Part shown: positions 36,469 to 44,307 of the stretch, in pieces
Layout of the letters: the number at the start of each line of letters is the position of its first letter
How positions within the stretch are numbered: position 1 is the stretch's first letter
Assembly: GCF_000368045.1 (NCBI RefSeq)
Contig: NZ_KB849230.1
Span: forward strand, 317,892 to 381,891
Length of the DNA: 64,000 nucleotides
Reading direction: 5' to 3'
Source of the DNA: Acinetobacter johnsonii CIP 64.6
GTDB lineage: Bacteria; Pseudomonadota; Gammaproteobacteria; Pseudomonadales; Moraxellaceae
The notes under the pieces: model-generated
Seen by the model: only the letters and a program-made list of their open reading frames with translations
What the model was told of the DNA's origin: nothing
Databases searched by the model: none
Made by a program: the position numbers and the translations under genes

Positions 36469-37413
36469 TTAGCTGGCTTTGCCTGCTTCTAAGATATCAA
36501 ATAAAGTATCGGCAATCGAGGTACCAAATTGCGCATCAATCTCACGAATACAGGTTGGACTGGTGACATTAATCTCGGTCACATAATTGCCAATCACATC
36601 AAGTCCGACAAAAACCAAACCTTTTTCACGTAAGAAAGGTCCCACTTTTGCGGCAATCGCCTTGTCGTTTTCAGTCAACGGACGTGCTTGACCCAAACCA
36701 CCTGCGGCCAAATTCCCACGCACTTCGCCGTTTTGTGGAATACGCGCCAAACAGTACGGAATAGGTTCACCATTGACCAGCAAGATACGTTTATCCCCTT
36801 CCACAATTTCAGGAATATAACGCTGCGCCATAATCGGACGTGTGCCCATTTCCGTCAACATTTCCAAAGTTGAGCCAATGTTCACACCATCTTGATATAA
36901 ACGGAAAATTCCCATGCCACCCATACCATCAAGGGGCTTCACAATCACATCACCATGTTCTTTAATAAATTCACGGATCAGGCTTTGTTGTGAAGTCACC
37001 AATGTAGGGACTTGGAGTTCTGGGAACTGCGTGGCAAACAGTTTTTCATTACAGTCACGTAAGGACTGTGGTTTATTGATAATCCACGCGCCTTCACGTT
37101 CTGCTTGTTCCAAAATATAGGTGGTGTAGACAAAGTTCATGTCAAACGGTGGATCTTTACGCATCAAGATCACATCGTAATCGGCCAAGGACTCTTTTTG
37201 CTGTTCGCCCAACTCAAAATAATGATCGTAGTCTTCAAACACTTTTAAGGGAGAAATCAGACCAAAGGCTTTGCCTTGATCGATATATAAATCGTGTTGT
37301 AATGCATAACCCAGCTCATGTCCACGACGGCTTGCTGCCCATAACATGGCCATGGTGGAATCTTTTTTCAGATTCACCGTTTCAATCGGATCCATCACTA
37401 CCAGTACACGCAT
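36469..37413 (-). CDS. gshB: Glutathione synthetase
   Basis: GshB joins gamma-glutamylcysteine and glycine with ATP. The 314-residue ATP-grasp protein starts MRVLVVMDPIETVNLKKDST. It shows LMRKDPPFDMNFVYTTYILE, KPLDGMGGMGIFRL (glycine-rich ATP loop), GDKRILLVNGEP, GEVRGNLAAGG and ITEINVTSPTC-like EINVTSPTCIREID. The ATG at 37413 is preferred over the longer open frame to 37482. The next gene leftwards in transcription is murG, but a terminator intervenes. It is functionally linked to the glutathione peroxidase gene upstream. Confidence 0.95.
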   Translation of the reverse strand: MRVLVVMDPIETVNLKKDSTMAMLWAASRRGHELGYALQHDLYIDQGKAFGLISPLKVFEDYDHYFELGEQQKESLADYDVILMRKDPPFDMNFVYTTYILEQAEREGAWIINKPQSLRDCNEKLFATQFPELQVPTLVTSQQSLIREFIKEHGDVIVKPLDGMGGMGIFRLYQDGVNIGSTLEMLTEMGTRPIMAQRYIPEIVEGDKRILLVNGEPIPYCLARIPQNGEVRGNLAAGGLGQARPLTENDKAIAAKVGPFLREKGLVFVGLDVIGNYVTEINVTSPTCIREIDAQFGTSIADTLFDILEAGKAS

Positions 37414-37628
37414 AATTCTCACGCTCATATTTTTTAAACTTGGCAAAAAGTATAGCGAAGTTTTCAGGTTTGGGTGCAACAAGTTGTGTAATAATTAAAG
37501 ATTAAAAAATCTATTTTATTCAAATAACTACAACACATTGCAGTAACAAATCAGATACTAACTGCTCAATTCAACAAAGGAAGTATGCGCCTATTACCAC
37601 GCGACAGCTCCTTTCCAAACCGTCTCCA

Positions 37629-38111
37629 TTAAGCCAAAAGGCGTTGAATATCCTTGGCAATTTTTTCAGGTTTAACAATTGGCGCATAGCGTTTCACCAC
37701 CTGCCCTTTTTGGTTAATGAGAAACTTGGTGAAATTCCACTTGATGCTTTGACTACCTAAAATGCCTTTCGCCTCAGACGTTAAATACTGATACAGCGGA
37801 TGCGCTGTAGGACCATTCACGTCAACTTTGGCAAACATTGGGAAAGAGACCCCATAATTACGCTGACAAAAGCTGCCGATCTCTTCATTACTCGCAGGGT
37901 CTTGCTGCGCAAATTGGTTGCAGGGAAAACCTAAAATCAGCAGACCTTGCTGTTGATAGTCCTGATATAACTTTTCCAAGCCTTCAAATTGCGGGGTTAA
38001 ACCACATTGGCTGGCGGTATTCACCACCAATAAAACCTTGCCCTGATAATCGGCCAGATTCTTTTGCTCACCTTCCAACAGTTCGGCCTGAAAATCATAA
38101 ATTGTGGTCAT
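37629..38111 (-). CDS. Glutathione peroxidase family protein (BtuE/Gpx-like)
   Basis: A 160-residue thiol peroxidase with cysteine, not selenocysteine, at the peroxidatic position (C36 in NTASQCGLTPQFEGLE). The second conserved block is LGFPCNQFAQQDP, and the active-site Trp/Asn are in KWNFTKFLI. Such enzymes reduce H2O2 and organic hydroperoxides, in bacteria usually with thioredoxin as donor. The ATG at 38111 follows GGAAGAG. It is divergent from an OhrR-type regulator that would sense organic hydroperoxides, with palindromes between the two genes. Confidence 0.92.
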   Translation of the reverse strand: MTTIYDFQAELLEGEQKNLADYQGKVLLVVNTASQCGLTPQFEGLEKLYQDYQQQGLLILGFPCNQFAQQDPASNEEIGSFCQRNYGVSFPMFAKVDVNGPTAHPLYQYLTSEAKGILGSQSIKWNFTKFLINQKGQVVKRYAPIVKPEKIAKDIQRLLA

Positions 38112-38192
38112 TACATCTCTTCCATTCATCAAAATGTCATTACTTAAAGTCGCTTCAAGGACTGAAACGACCTTAGCCTTAGATAAATATCG

Positions 38193-38215
38193 CACACAAT
38201 TAACTTGTGCACAAG
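38193..38215. promoter_or_regulatory. Candidate OhrR-type operator
   Basis: Overlapping dyads lie between the divergent peroxidase and MarR genes: CACAA-ttaac-TTGTG (38195-38209) and the perfect 12-bp palindrome CTTGTGCACAAG (38204-38215). OhrR proteins bind AT-rich dyads of the type ACAATT-AATTGT; the first site resembles this. Binding is inferred. Confidence 0.5.
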
Positions 38216-38293
38216 ATTATAATGCGCAATACACTTCCATCCCTATTTCATTTATACTGCTTTACAGACATTAACACCCCAAGGACATTCAAC

Positions 38294-38746
38294 ATGGCGG
38301 ACACCCCTCTTTTAGAAAACCGCGTGTGTTTTGCCATGTATTCCGCAACCAATGCCATGGTTCGTCAATATCGTCCACGCTTACAGGTTTACGATCTGAC
38401 CTATCCACAATTTATTGTTTTGTTGGCTTTATACGAGCAGGACAATGTGACGCTGACCGAGATTGGACAAAAAACCTTTTTTGACTCAGGCACCTTAACC
38501 CCAATTATTAAAAAACTAGAAGAAAAACAGTTTTTGAAGCGTGTTGCCGTCAAAGAAGATGAACGTATGAAAAAAGTCGTTCTGCTGGAAAAAGCACTGT
38601 TAGCCAAAGATAAAATTATGGCCATTCCTTTTGAGCTGGCATGTTCTTTAGGCCTAGATCCCGATGATTTGGTAGCCATCCATCAACTGTGTCAGCGTTT
38701 TTTAAACGGCTTAGAACAGCCTCAACACGCCAGTGGAGATACTTAA
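38294..38746 (+). CDS. MarR-family regulator, OhrR type
   Basis: A 150-residue MarR/DUF24-size winged-helix repressor with the OhrR signature: N-terminal reactive cysteine in LLENRVCFAMYSATNAM (C12), then YDLTYPQFIVLLALYEQD, and the recognition region FFDSGTLTPIIKKLEEKQFLKR. OhrR proteins release DNA when this cysteine is oxidised by organic hydroperoxides. The ATG at 38294 has AAGGA upstream; the longer frame from 38207 lacks support. The likely target is the divergent glutathione peroxidase gene, rather than ohr, which is not in this window. Confidence 0.88.
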   Translation: MADTPLLENRVCFAMYSATNAMVRQYRPRLQVYDLTYPQFIVLLALYEQDNVTLTEIGQKTFFDSGTLTPIIKKLEEKQFLKRVAVKEDERMKKVVLLEKALLAKDKIMAIPFELACSLGLDPDDLVAIHQLCQRFLNGLEQPQHASGDT

Positions 38747-38944
38747 GTGCAACAAGCGATTGTTGGTTTTCATCTCGATGAAGAACATCATTGGGTGGCG
38801 GAACTAGCCTGTGGCCACACACAACATGTCCGCCATACTCCACCGTGGCAAAACCGCCCTTGGGTACAAACTGAGCAAGGACGCCAAGAAAAAATAGGCA
38901 TTCTTTTAAGCTGTAAAAAATGCATGGAAAATCCACAAAAATAA
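38747..38944 (+). CDS. DUF3565 domain protein
   Basis: A 65-residue protein starting at a GTG (38747) directly after the stop of the OhrR-type gene, so it is translationally coupled. It contains ACGHTQHVRHTPPWQNRPWV and a C-terminal CKKC pair; four Cys/His-rich elements suggest metal binding. The family is uncharacterised. The tight linkage suggests a role in the same peroxide response, but that is inference from position only. Confidence 0.75.
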   Translation: MQQAIVGFHLDEEHHWVAELACGHTQHVRHTPPWQNRPWVQTEQGRQEKIGILLSCKKCMENPQK

Positions 38945-39083
38945 TTCTTTTGCATTTTTTTTAAATTTTAATGCTTATTTATCAATTTTTTAGAAAAATT
39001 AAAAAGCCTGTACAGCTGTACTTTTCAACCCAGTAAAACTATGTAGAAAAAATGAATATTACCATAAGTCTTGTTCATTTTTA

Positions 39084-39102
39084 GTAAATGATTATACTTC
39101 TC
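39084..39102 (+). promoter_or_regulatory. Candidate Fur box upstream of TonB receptor
   Basis: The 19-mer starting GTAAATGATTAT matches the Fur consensus GATAATGATAATCATTATC at 13 of 19 positions by my alignment. It lies about 40 bases before the ATG of the siderophore receptor, where iron repression would be expected. Confidence 0.45.
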
Positions 39103-39140
39103 ATTTTTATTGGCAATTCACTCTCTCCGAGCCTTAAATC

Positions 39141-41429
39141 ATGATGAAATTTTCACCACAGCCGCTTTGTGGTTCTAACCTATTCAAATATAGCCTTCTC
39201 AGCTTTATGATTTTAAATGCGCATGCAGCCTATGCGGATGAAGCGACGCTACAAAATAATGAGAATCCCTCCTCTCAAGCGACGACAAACAAATCGGGCA
39301 CAGCAGCAGTTTTGCCTACCTTGAAAATTGAGGCGATGAGTGAACTTGATCCAATCAAAAGCTATGTTGATTACGATCAGGCCAATGTCACACGGAATGG
39401 TTTAAAGAAAAAAGATATTCCTCAAACCATCGACACCATTGATGTACAGAAATATAAAATCTATGGCTCTAACGACCTCAGTGTGATGCTACAAGGCACA
39501 CCAGGGGTATCCACCAGCTACGATATGCGCGGTGATGGCATTACCCTCCGTGGTTTCTCTGCCGACTCGGGTGATATTTACCGTGATGGTATCCGTGAAA
39601 GTGGCCAAGTGCGTCGTAGTACAGCCAATATTGAACGGATCGAAATTTTAAAAGGCCCTGCCTCGGTGTTATACGGGCGTAGTGCAGGCGGTGGTGTGGT
39701 CAATATGGTGAGTAAATACGCCAACTTTGACTCGAAAAGCTCAGTCGGTACTTACGTAGGCTCATATGATAACTACGGTGCAACCGCAGATATTAACCAA
39801 GTCTTAAATGACAACTGGGCTGTCCGTTTAACAGGTGAATACGGTGAAGCGGATAGTTTCCGCTCAGGCATCAACAGTAAAATTGAGATGATCTCGCCAA
39901 GTTTCACTTATAAAAATGATGATGAAACCCTTACGTGGACCACACAATATACCTATGACAAATTAGGTCGAGTACCTGACCGTGGTCCAAGTTATAGTGT
40001 TTTACCTGCTGGCACATCGATTAAAACGAGTTTTGCACAAAAAGGCGATTACGTTGATGATGTACTACAAGTCATTCGTTCAGATTTAAATTACGAATTT
40101 GCGCCGAATTGGAAATTCCATTGGGCAACAAGTTACCGCCAAGCAGATCAAGACTTTGATCATTTTTATGGTGGTACCTACTGTGCTTCAGATGCAACCA
40201 CCAGTAATGGTGAAAACGCTTCTAGCACTCCACTTACACAACGTCGCTGCTACAACAATGTCGGAAAAATTTCGCAAAACTATTACTGGCAGCAAACATC
40301 TAATCGAACCACCACCAATACGTGGGATATTACAGGTGAGTTTGATACGGGCGCTATTAAACATAATCTTTTAGTGGGTACCGATTGGACCTATGAACAA
40401 AGAGAGCCGAAACTTTCTAATAAAAACGCCAATGGCAGTCGAATTGATGGTTTTTATGACCCAATTACAGGTCAATTAACACAGAATAATCGTGATAACG
40501 GTGCTAAAACCATTACTCAGCATAATTATAATGAAGGCACAAGCTACGGCTTTTTCATTCAAGACTTAATTAGTTTTAATGAATATTTCAAAGTAATGCT
40601 TGGTGCACGTTATGATTATTACGATACATCAACCACCAACAAATTATTAGCTTCTTCCGACATCAATTACCATCGTAGTATCAATGATGAAAGCTTTAGC
40701 CCCAACATTGGTTTCATTTGGCAACCCACAGATCAACACAGCTTCTATGCTTCATACAATAAAAGCTTTGCACCGTTTGGTGGGCGTGTAGGTGTCAGTG
40801 TTGTATCCGCAAATACCAATCTGAATACCTTTGATTCAGAACCTCAATATAATGAGCAATATGAAATTGGGGTCAAAAGTGACTGGTTTGATGACCGTTT
40901 AAATACCCAACTCTCAGTTTTTGACATTCGCAAAAATAATATTCGTTATGTACCTGATGACACTAAACCTGAAGAATGGGCAACTGCGGGCGAACATCAA
41001 TCTAAAGGTCTAGAGTTTAGTTTTATTGGTCGCGTATTGGATAATGTATTTGTCCGTGGTGGATATGGTTATCTACAAGCCGAAGTTAAAAAAGACAAGC
41101 AAAATCCAGATAATGTGAATAAAGTGCTAAATAATGCGCCTGAACATACGGGTAACTTATTTGTTCGTTACTTACCTACAGAAAAACTCTATGGTGAAGT
41201 TGGTGTGACTTATGTGGGTGACTACAAAGCCTACCCTAATAGCAATTTAAGCAACCAGCCCTTGGATATGAAAGCTTTCTCACGTGTCGATGCAGCCATT
41301 GGTTATAGTGCTGATCCATGGAACCTGACCTTAGCTGTCAGTAACTTGACCAATAAAGAATACTGGCGTTCAGACTCTATGCCTGGTACACCGCGTAGCT
41401 TCCTCATGCGTTTGAACTACCAGTTCTAA
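39141..41429 (+). CDS. TonB-dependent siderophore receptor
   Basis: A 762-residue outer-membrane receptor for ferric siderophores. After a signal peptide (to about residue 32, AYADEAT) comes an N-terminal stretch and a plug domain (about 70-200) with KKKDIPQTIDTID, LSVMLQGTPGVSTSY, GITLRGFS, IERIEILKGPASVLYGRSAGGGVVNMVSK. A 22-strand barrel follows, with the terminal strand LMRLNYQF ending in Phe. It fits the FhuE/FpvA/Fiu-type TonB-siderophor family, but the ligand cannot be told from sequence. It is a single gene with its own terminator and a possible Fur box. Confidence 0.93.
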   Translation: MMKFSPQPLCGSNLFKYSLLSFMILNAHAAYADEATLQNNENPSSQATTNKSGTAAVLPTLKIEAMSELDPIKSYVDYDQANVTRNGLKKKDIPQTIDTIDVQKYKIYGSNDLSVMLQGTPGVSTSYDMRGDGITLRGFSADSGDIYRDGIRESGQVRRSTANIERIEILKGPASVLYGRSAGGGVVNMVSKYANFDSKSSVGTYVGSYDNYGATADINQVLNDNWAVRLTGEYGEADSFRSGINSKIEMISPSFTYKNDDETLTWTTQYTYDKLGRVPDRGPSYSVLPAGTSIKTSFAQKGDYVDDVLQVIRSDLNYEFAPNWKFHWATSYRQADQDFDHFYGGTYCASDATTSNGENASSTPLTQRRCYNNVGKISQNYYWQQTSNRTTTNTWDITGEFDTGAIKHNLLVGTDWTYEQREPKLSNKNANGSRIDGFYDPITGQLTQNNRDNGAKTITQHNYNEGTSYGFFIQDLISFNEYFKVMLGARYDYYDTSTTNKLLASSDINYHRSINDESFSPNIGFIWQPTDQHSFYASYNKSFAPFGGRVGVSVVSANTNLNTFDSEPQYNEQYEIGVKSDWFDDRLNTQLSVFDIRKNNIRYVPDDTKPEEWATAGEHQSKGLEFSFIGRVLDNVFVRGGYGYLQAEVKKDKQNPDNVNKVLNNAPEHTGNLFVRYLPTEKLYGEVGVTYVGDYKAYPNSNLSNQPLDMKAFSRVDAAIGYSADPWNLTLAVSNLTNKEYWRSDSMPGTPRSFLMRLNYQF

Positions 41430-41454
41430 ACCCCTTCAGTTAAAACGCCATCAC

Positions 41455-41484
41455 AAGCGGAACAGGTCACTGTTCCGCTTTTTT
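41455..41484 (+). terminator. Terminator of the siderophore receptor gene
   Basis: An 11-bp stem AAGCGGAACAG (41455-41465) / CTGTTCCGCTT (41470-41480) with a GTCA loop and T-tract. Confidence 0.92.
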
Positions 41485-41539
41485 ATGCTTATCAAGGAAC
41501 GACTAAGTCAATCAATGCATGCTTCGAACCTTTTCTGAT

Positions 41540-41547
41540 AAAGCGCA
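41540..41547 (+). promoter_or_regulatory. Sequence identical to the E. coli Ada box
   Basis: AAAGCGCA, the core bound by methylated Ada in E. coli, lies 70 bases upstream of the Ada-like gene. It is a short motif and could be chance; the position upstream of a putative promoter is right. Confidence 0.35.
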
Positions 41548-41617
41548 AGAAACGGATTTTCAGGCCTCGCTGGATTTGTTAGTGTTTTCTTAAGTTAAAT
41601 GATTTCCGCGAGTAATC

Positions 41618-42466
41618 ATGACAGAACATAGCAATTACGCACGTGTGGCAAAGGCAATTGAATACATTGAACAAAACTTCAAACAGCAACCCAGTTTGGC
41701 TGAGATTACAGAACACGTTCATTTAAGTCCTACACATTTTCAGCGTATCTTTAGCGAATGGGCAGGCATTAGCCCGAAGAAATTTCTGCAATATATTAGT
41801 GTGGAATATGCAAAGTCGGTTTTGAACAACCACACAGAAAATAATATTTTTGCAGCAACTTTTGACACTGGCCTTTCCAGTACCAGCCGATTGCATGATT
41901 TATTTGTCCAAATCGAAGGGATAACGCCCGCAGAATATAAACAGGATGGTGAAGCACTCCACATTCACTATAGTTTTGCAGAAACCATTTTTGGCTCCGT
42001 CATTATTGCCTCGACCCCTAAAGGGATTTGTCATATGGCCTTTACCGAAGCAGATCGGGATGCATTGACCTATCTGAAAAAACAGTTCCCACGCGCGACA
42101 TTTATTGAAGATCAGGATGAATTACAACGCAAAGCGCTCGCAATTTTTCAGCACGATCAAAACAGCCTATCAGAGATTAAACTGCATCTGAAAGGCACCG
42201 ACTTTCAGCTCAAGGTGTGGCAAAGTCTGCTTAAAATTCCCATGGGGCAGCTCAGCAGTTATGCGCATATTGCCCAAGAGATTGGGCAAGAGCGTGCCTC
42301 ACGAGCAGTCGGAACAGCAATTGGCAGCAACCCCGTTGCCTTTTTAATCCCATGCCATCGGGTCATTCAGTCTTCAGGACAACGTGGCGGCTATATGTGG
42401 GGGACGACACGTAAAACTGCGATAATTGGTTGGGAAGGTGCGCATAGCCAAACGCCAACCGAATGA
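41618..42466 (+). CDS. AraC-type HTH / methylated-DNA--protein-cysteine methyltransferase (Ada-like, no N-Ada domain)
   Basis: A 282-residue two-domain protein. Residues about 5-105 form an AraC-type double helix-turn-helix (IEYIEQNFKQQPSLAEITEHVHLSPTHFQRIF). Residues about 110-280 form an O6-alkylguanine-DNA alkyltransferase with FQLKVWQSLLKIPMGQLSSY, the acceptor cysteine in NPVAFLIPCHRVI and GGYMWGTTRK. It repairs O6-methylguanine by suicidal transfer. The N-terminal zinc domain of E. coli Ada, which senses methylphosphotriesters, is missing, so methylation-triggered activation through that domain is not possible. Confidence 0.92.
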   Translation: MTEHSNYARVAKAIEYIEQNFKQQPSLAEITEHVHLSPTHFQRIFSEWAGISPKKFLQYISVEYAKSVLNNHTENNIFAATFDTGLSSTSRLHDLFVQIEGITPAEYKQDGEALHIHYSFAETIFGSVIIASTPKGICHMAFTEADRDALTYLKKQFPRATFIEDQDELQRKALAIFQHDQNSLSEIKLHLKGTDFQLKVWQSLLKIPMGQLSSYAHIAQEIGQERASRAVGTAIGSNPVAFLIPCHRVIQSSGQRGGYMWGTTRKTAIIGWEGAHSQTPTE

Positions 42467-42476
42467 GAGAGCCAAT

Positions 42477-42505
42477 AAAAAAGGAAGCCGAAGCTTCCCT
42501 TTTTT
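42477..42505. terminator. Bidirectional terminator between ada-like gene and pyrE
   Basis: AAAAAAGGAAGC (42477-42488) / GCTTCCCTTTTTT (42493-42505) around a CGAA loop, with one bulge. It serves both convergent genes. Confidence 0.88.
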
Positions 42506-42515
42506 GTTTCAACGC

Positions 42516-43166
42516 TTAAACGCCATATTTCACGCGATAGGCTTCCATTTTTGCTAAAGCTTCTGTCTCACCTTTAGCCTCTAAATAATTCATCAAATCT
42601 TTCATGGTCACCAATGCATGCACAGGAATTTCCAATTCTTTTTGGACTTCTTGAATCGCAGACAGTTCACCTTGACCTTTTTCTTGGCGGTCTAATGCCA
42701 CCAACACACCTGCAATCTGCGCACCTGCATTTTTCAAAATGGTGACTACTTCACGGATCGCTGTACCCGCAGTAATCACGTCATCAATAATCCAGACTTT
42801 TTTGCCTGCAACAGATGCACCAACCAAGACCCCGCCTTCACCATGATCTTTGGCTTCTTTACGGTTGAAACCCCAAGGCACACTTACCCCATGATTTTGT
42901 GACAAAGCCACCGCTGTTGCAGCAACAAAAGGAATCCCTTTGTACGCAGGACCAAAGACCACCTCAACATTGTTGCATTCTGTCAGTTTGGCTGCATAGC
43001 CAGACGCCAGTAATGACAAGGCTTCACCGTCATTAAGCAGACCTGCATTAAAAAAATAAGGACTCACACGACCCGATTTTAAAGTAAACTCACCAAATTT
43101 AAGCACACCACGTGATAATGCGAGTTCGATAAAAGCTTGAGGGTTAAATGTCGCTTGCGTTGTCAT
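42516..43166 (-). CDS. pyrE: Orotate phosphoribosyltransferase
   Basis: PyrE condenses orotate with PRPP to give OMP in pyrimidine synthesis. The 216-residue protein has LKFGEFTLKSGRVSPYFFNAG, VFGPAYKGIPFVAA, the KEAKDHGEGG flexible loop and the PRPP motif VWIIDDVITAGTAIREV. The ATG at 43166 has GGAG six bases upstream; the frame stays open to 43238 but that part overlaps the divergent gene and has no support. It is head-to-head with crc/xth, as in Pseudomonas. Confidence 0.96.
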   Translation of the reverse strand: MTTQATFNPQAFIELALSRGVLKFGEFTLKSGRVSPYFFNAGLLNDGEALSLLASGYAAKLTECNNVEVVFGPAYKGIPFVAATAVALSQNHGVSVPWGFNRKEAKDHGEGGVLVGASVAGKKVWIIDDVITAGTAIREVVTILKNAGAQIAGVLVALDRQEKGQGELSAIQEVQKELEIPVHALVTMKDLMNYLEAKGETEALAKMEAYRVKYGV

Positions 43167-43205
43167 GCGGTGCTCCGTATTTTCAAATTGAGGTAAGACT
43201 TGCGC

Positions 43206-44024
43206 ATGATACCAAAGAGTAGCTATCCAAGTGATCAAAAAATTTTACGTGTGGTTTCAATTAACGTAAATGGTCTACGTTCTGCAGAAAAAAAAGGGAT
43301 TTTTGATTGGATTGCCACATCAGATGCTGATGTGATTTGCATGCAAGAATCTCGCATCACCCACGAACAATGGACCGATAAATTTAAACCTGAAGGCTGG
43401 CATACCCACCTGTTCCCTGCTGAACGTCCAGGGTATGCTGGCACTGCTATTTATAGCCGTTTACCATTTGTTTCAGTTACTGATGGACTTGGTTTTGAAT
43501 TGGCCGATTCTCAAGGTCGCTTTATTTCGGCTGAGTTTGACTTAGGCTTAGACCAAAACGTGCATATTTGTTCACTCTATTTACCATCGGGTTCTTCTGG
43601 TGAAGAAGCACAAGTACGTAAAGATCACTTTTTAGAAGAATACAAACAAATTTTGAAACAATGGCGTGATGAAAATAAATCCGTGATTGTCTGTGGTGAC
43701 TACAACATCGTGCATAAACGCATCGACATTAAAAACTGGTCAGGCAACCAAAAAGCCTCAGGCTGCTTACCGCACGAACGCGCTTGGCTCGATCATATTT
43801 ATGATGAACTTGGCTATATCGATACTTTCCGTGAAGTGCGTCCAGAGGCTGAGCTTTATTCGTGGTGGTCAAACCGAGGACAAGCTCGTGCGAAGAACGT
43901 GGGCTGGCGCATTGACTATCAAGCTTGCTCACCTGACTGGAAAGCCCGTACAGTCAATGCTTGGGTCTATAAAGAAACATGGTTTAGCGACCATGCACCT
44001 GTCATTATTGACTACAAAATCTAG
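43206..44024 (+). CDS. crc: Exodeoxyribonuclease III family protein (Crc / XthA)
   Basis: A 272-residue endonuclease/exonuclease/phosphatase-fold protein. Its place beside pyrE matches crc of Pseudomonas and A. baylyi, where Crc takes part in carbon catabolite repression. Unlike Pseudomonas Crc it keeps the catalytic residues of exonuclease III: the metal-binding Glu in CMQESR, the GDYNIVH pair, IDYQ, and SDHAPV at the end. It could therefore also be an active AP endonuclease. Start: ATG 43206; a TTG at 43200 has the better-spaced GAGG. Only 39 bases separate it from the pyrE start. Confidence 0.85.
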   Translation: MIPKSSYPSDQKILRVVSINVNGLRSAEKKGIFDWIATSDADVICMQESRITHEQWTDKFKPEGWHTHLFPAERPGYAGTAIYSRLPFVSVTDGLGFELADSQGRFISAEFDLGLDQNVHICSLYLPSGSSGEEAQVRKDHFLEEYKQILKQWRDENKSVIVCGDYNIVHKRIDIKNWSGNQKASGCLPHERAWLDHIYDELGYIDTFREVRPEAELYSWWSNRGQARAKNVGWRIDYQACSPDWKARTVNAWVYKETWFSDHAPVIIDYKI

Positions 44025-44040
44025 AAAAATTTAAGTATTT

Positions 44041-44080
44041 AGCTCATATTCAGTGAACATTTGTTTACTGAATATGAGCT
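44041..44080. repeat. Long hairpin after crc
   Basis: An 18-bp inverted repeat with a single G-U wobble: AGCTCATATTCAGTGAAC (44041-44058) and GTTTACTGAATATGAGCT (44063-44080), loop ATTT. It starts 17 bases after the crc stop. It lacks a proper T-tract on either side, so it is not a textbook terminator, though it may protect the crc mRNA 3' end or be processed. Confidence 0.8.
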
Positions 44081-44149
44081 CTTAACCTACATTATCTGCC
44101 GTTTTTTGAGTCTTTTTCTGATCAATCAATCAGTGCATTATGTTTCCAC

Positions 44150-44307
44150 GGCAAAGGGACGATGTCAGGATGACAGCACAAGGACAGGACGCCGTAGGAT
44201 GAAATTAAAACGAACTATGGAAATAGTTGGTTTTCAAGGATGTGACAATGGACGTTGTAATGAGACCCGCATGATCAGGATGATTAAATGCGGGTTTTCT
44301 CTTTTTT
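44150..44307 (+). ncRNA. Rsm/Csr-type small RNA with repeated GGA motifs
   Basis: About 155 nt with nine GGA motifs (44157, 44168, 44182, 44187, 44197, 44219, 44238, 44250, 44278). Several lie in hairpin loops: TGTC-aggat-GACA (44163-44175), AACTAT-GGAA-ATAGTT (44213-44228) and ACAA-tggacg-TTGT (44245-44258). The 3' end is an intrinsic terminator, ACCCGCAT (44265-44272) / ATGCGGGT (44288-44295) with TTTTCTCTTTTTT, whose loop holds the last AGGAT. This is the design of RsmX/Y/Z and CsrB/C, which titrate CsrA/RsmA. The 5' end is an estimate (possible -10 TTATGT at 44138-44143). A small open frame here (44061-44309) is not protein-like. Confidence 0.75.
44265..44307 (+). terminator. Intrinsic terminator of the GGA-rich small RNA
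   Basis: ACCCGCAT (44265-44272) pairs with ATGCGGGT (44288-44295), followed by TTTTCTCTTTTTT. It carries a nested ATC-aggat-GAT mini-hairpin in its loop. Confidence 0.85.

Noticed and set aside
44118..44133. CTGAT-caatca-ATCAG dyad as a GacA upstream activating site for the small RNA
   Set aside because: Its spacing resembles the GacA box, but the sequence differs from TGTAAG-N6-CTTACA and it lies too close to the probable start. It is kept only as a curiosity.
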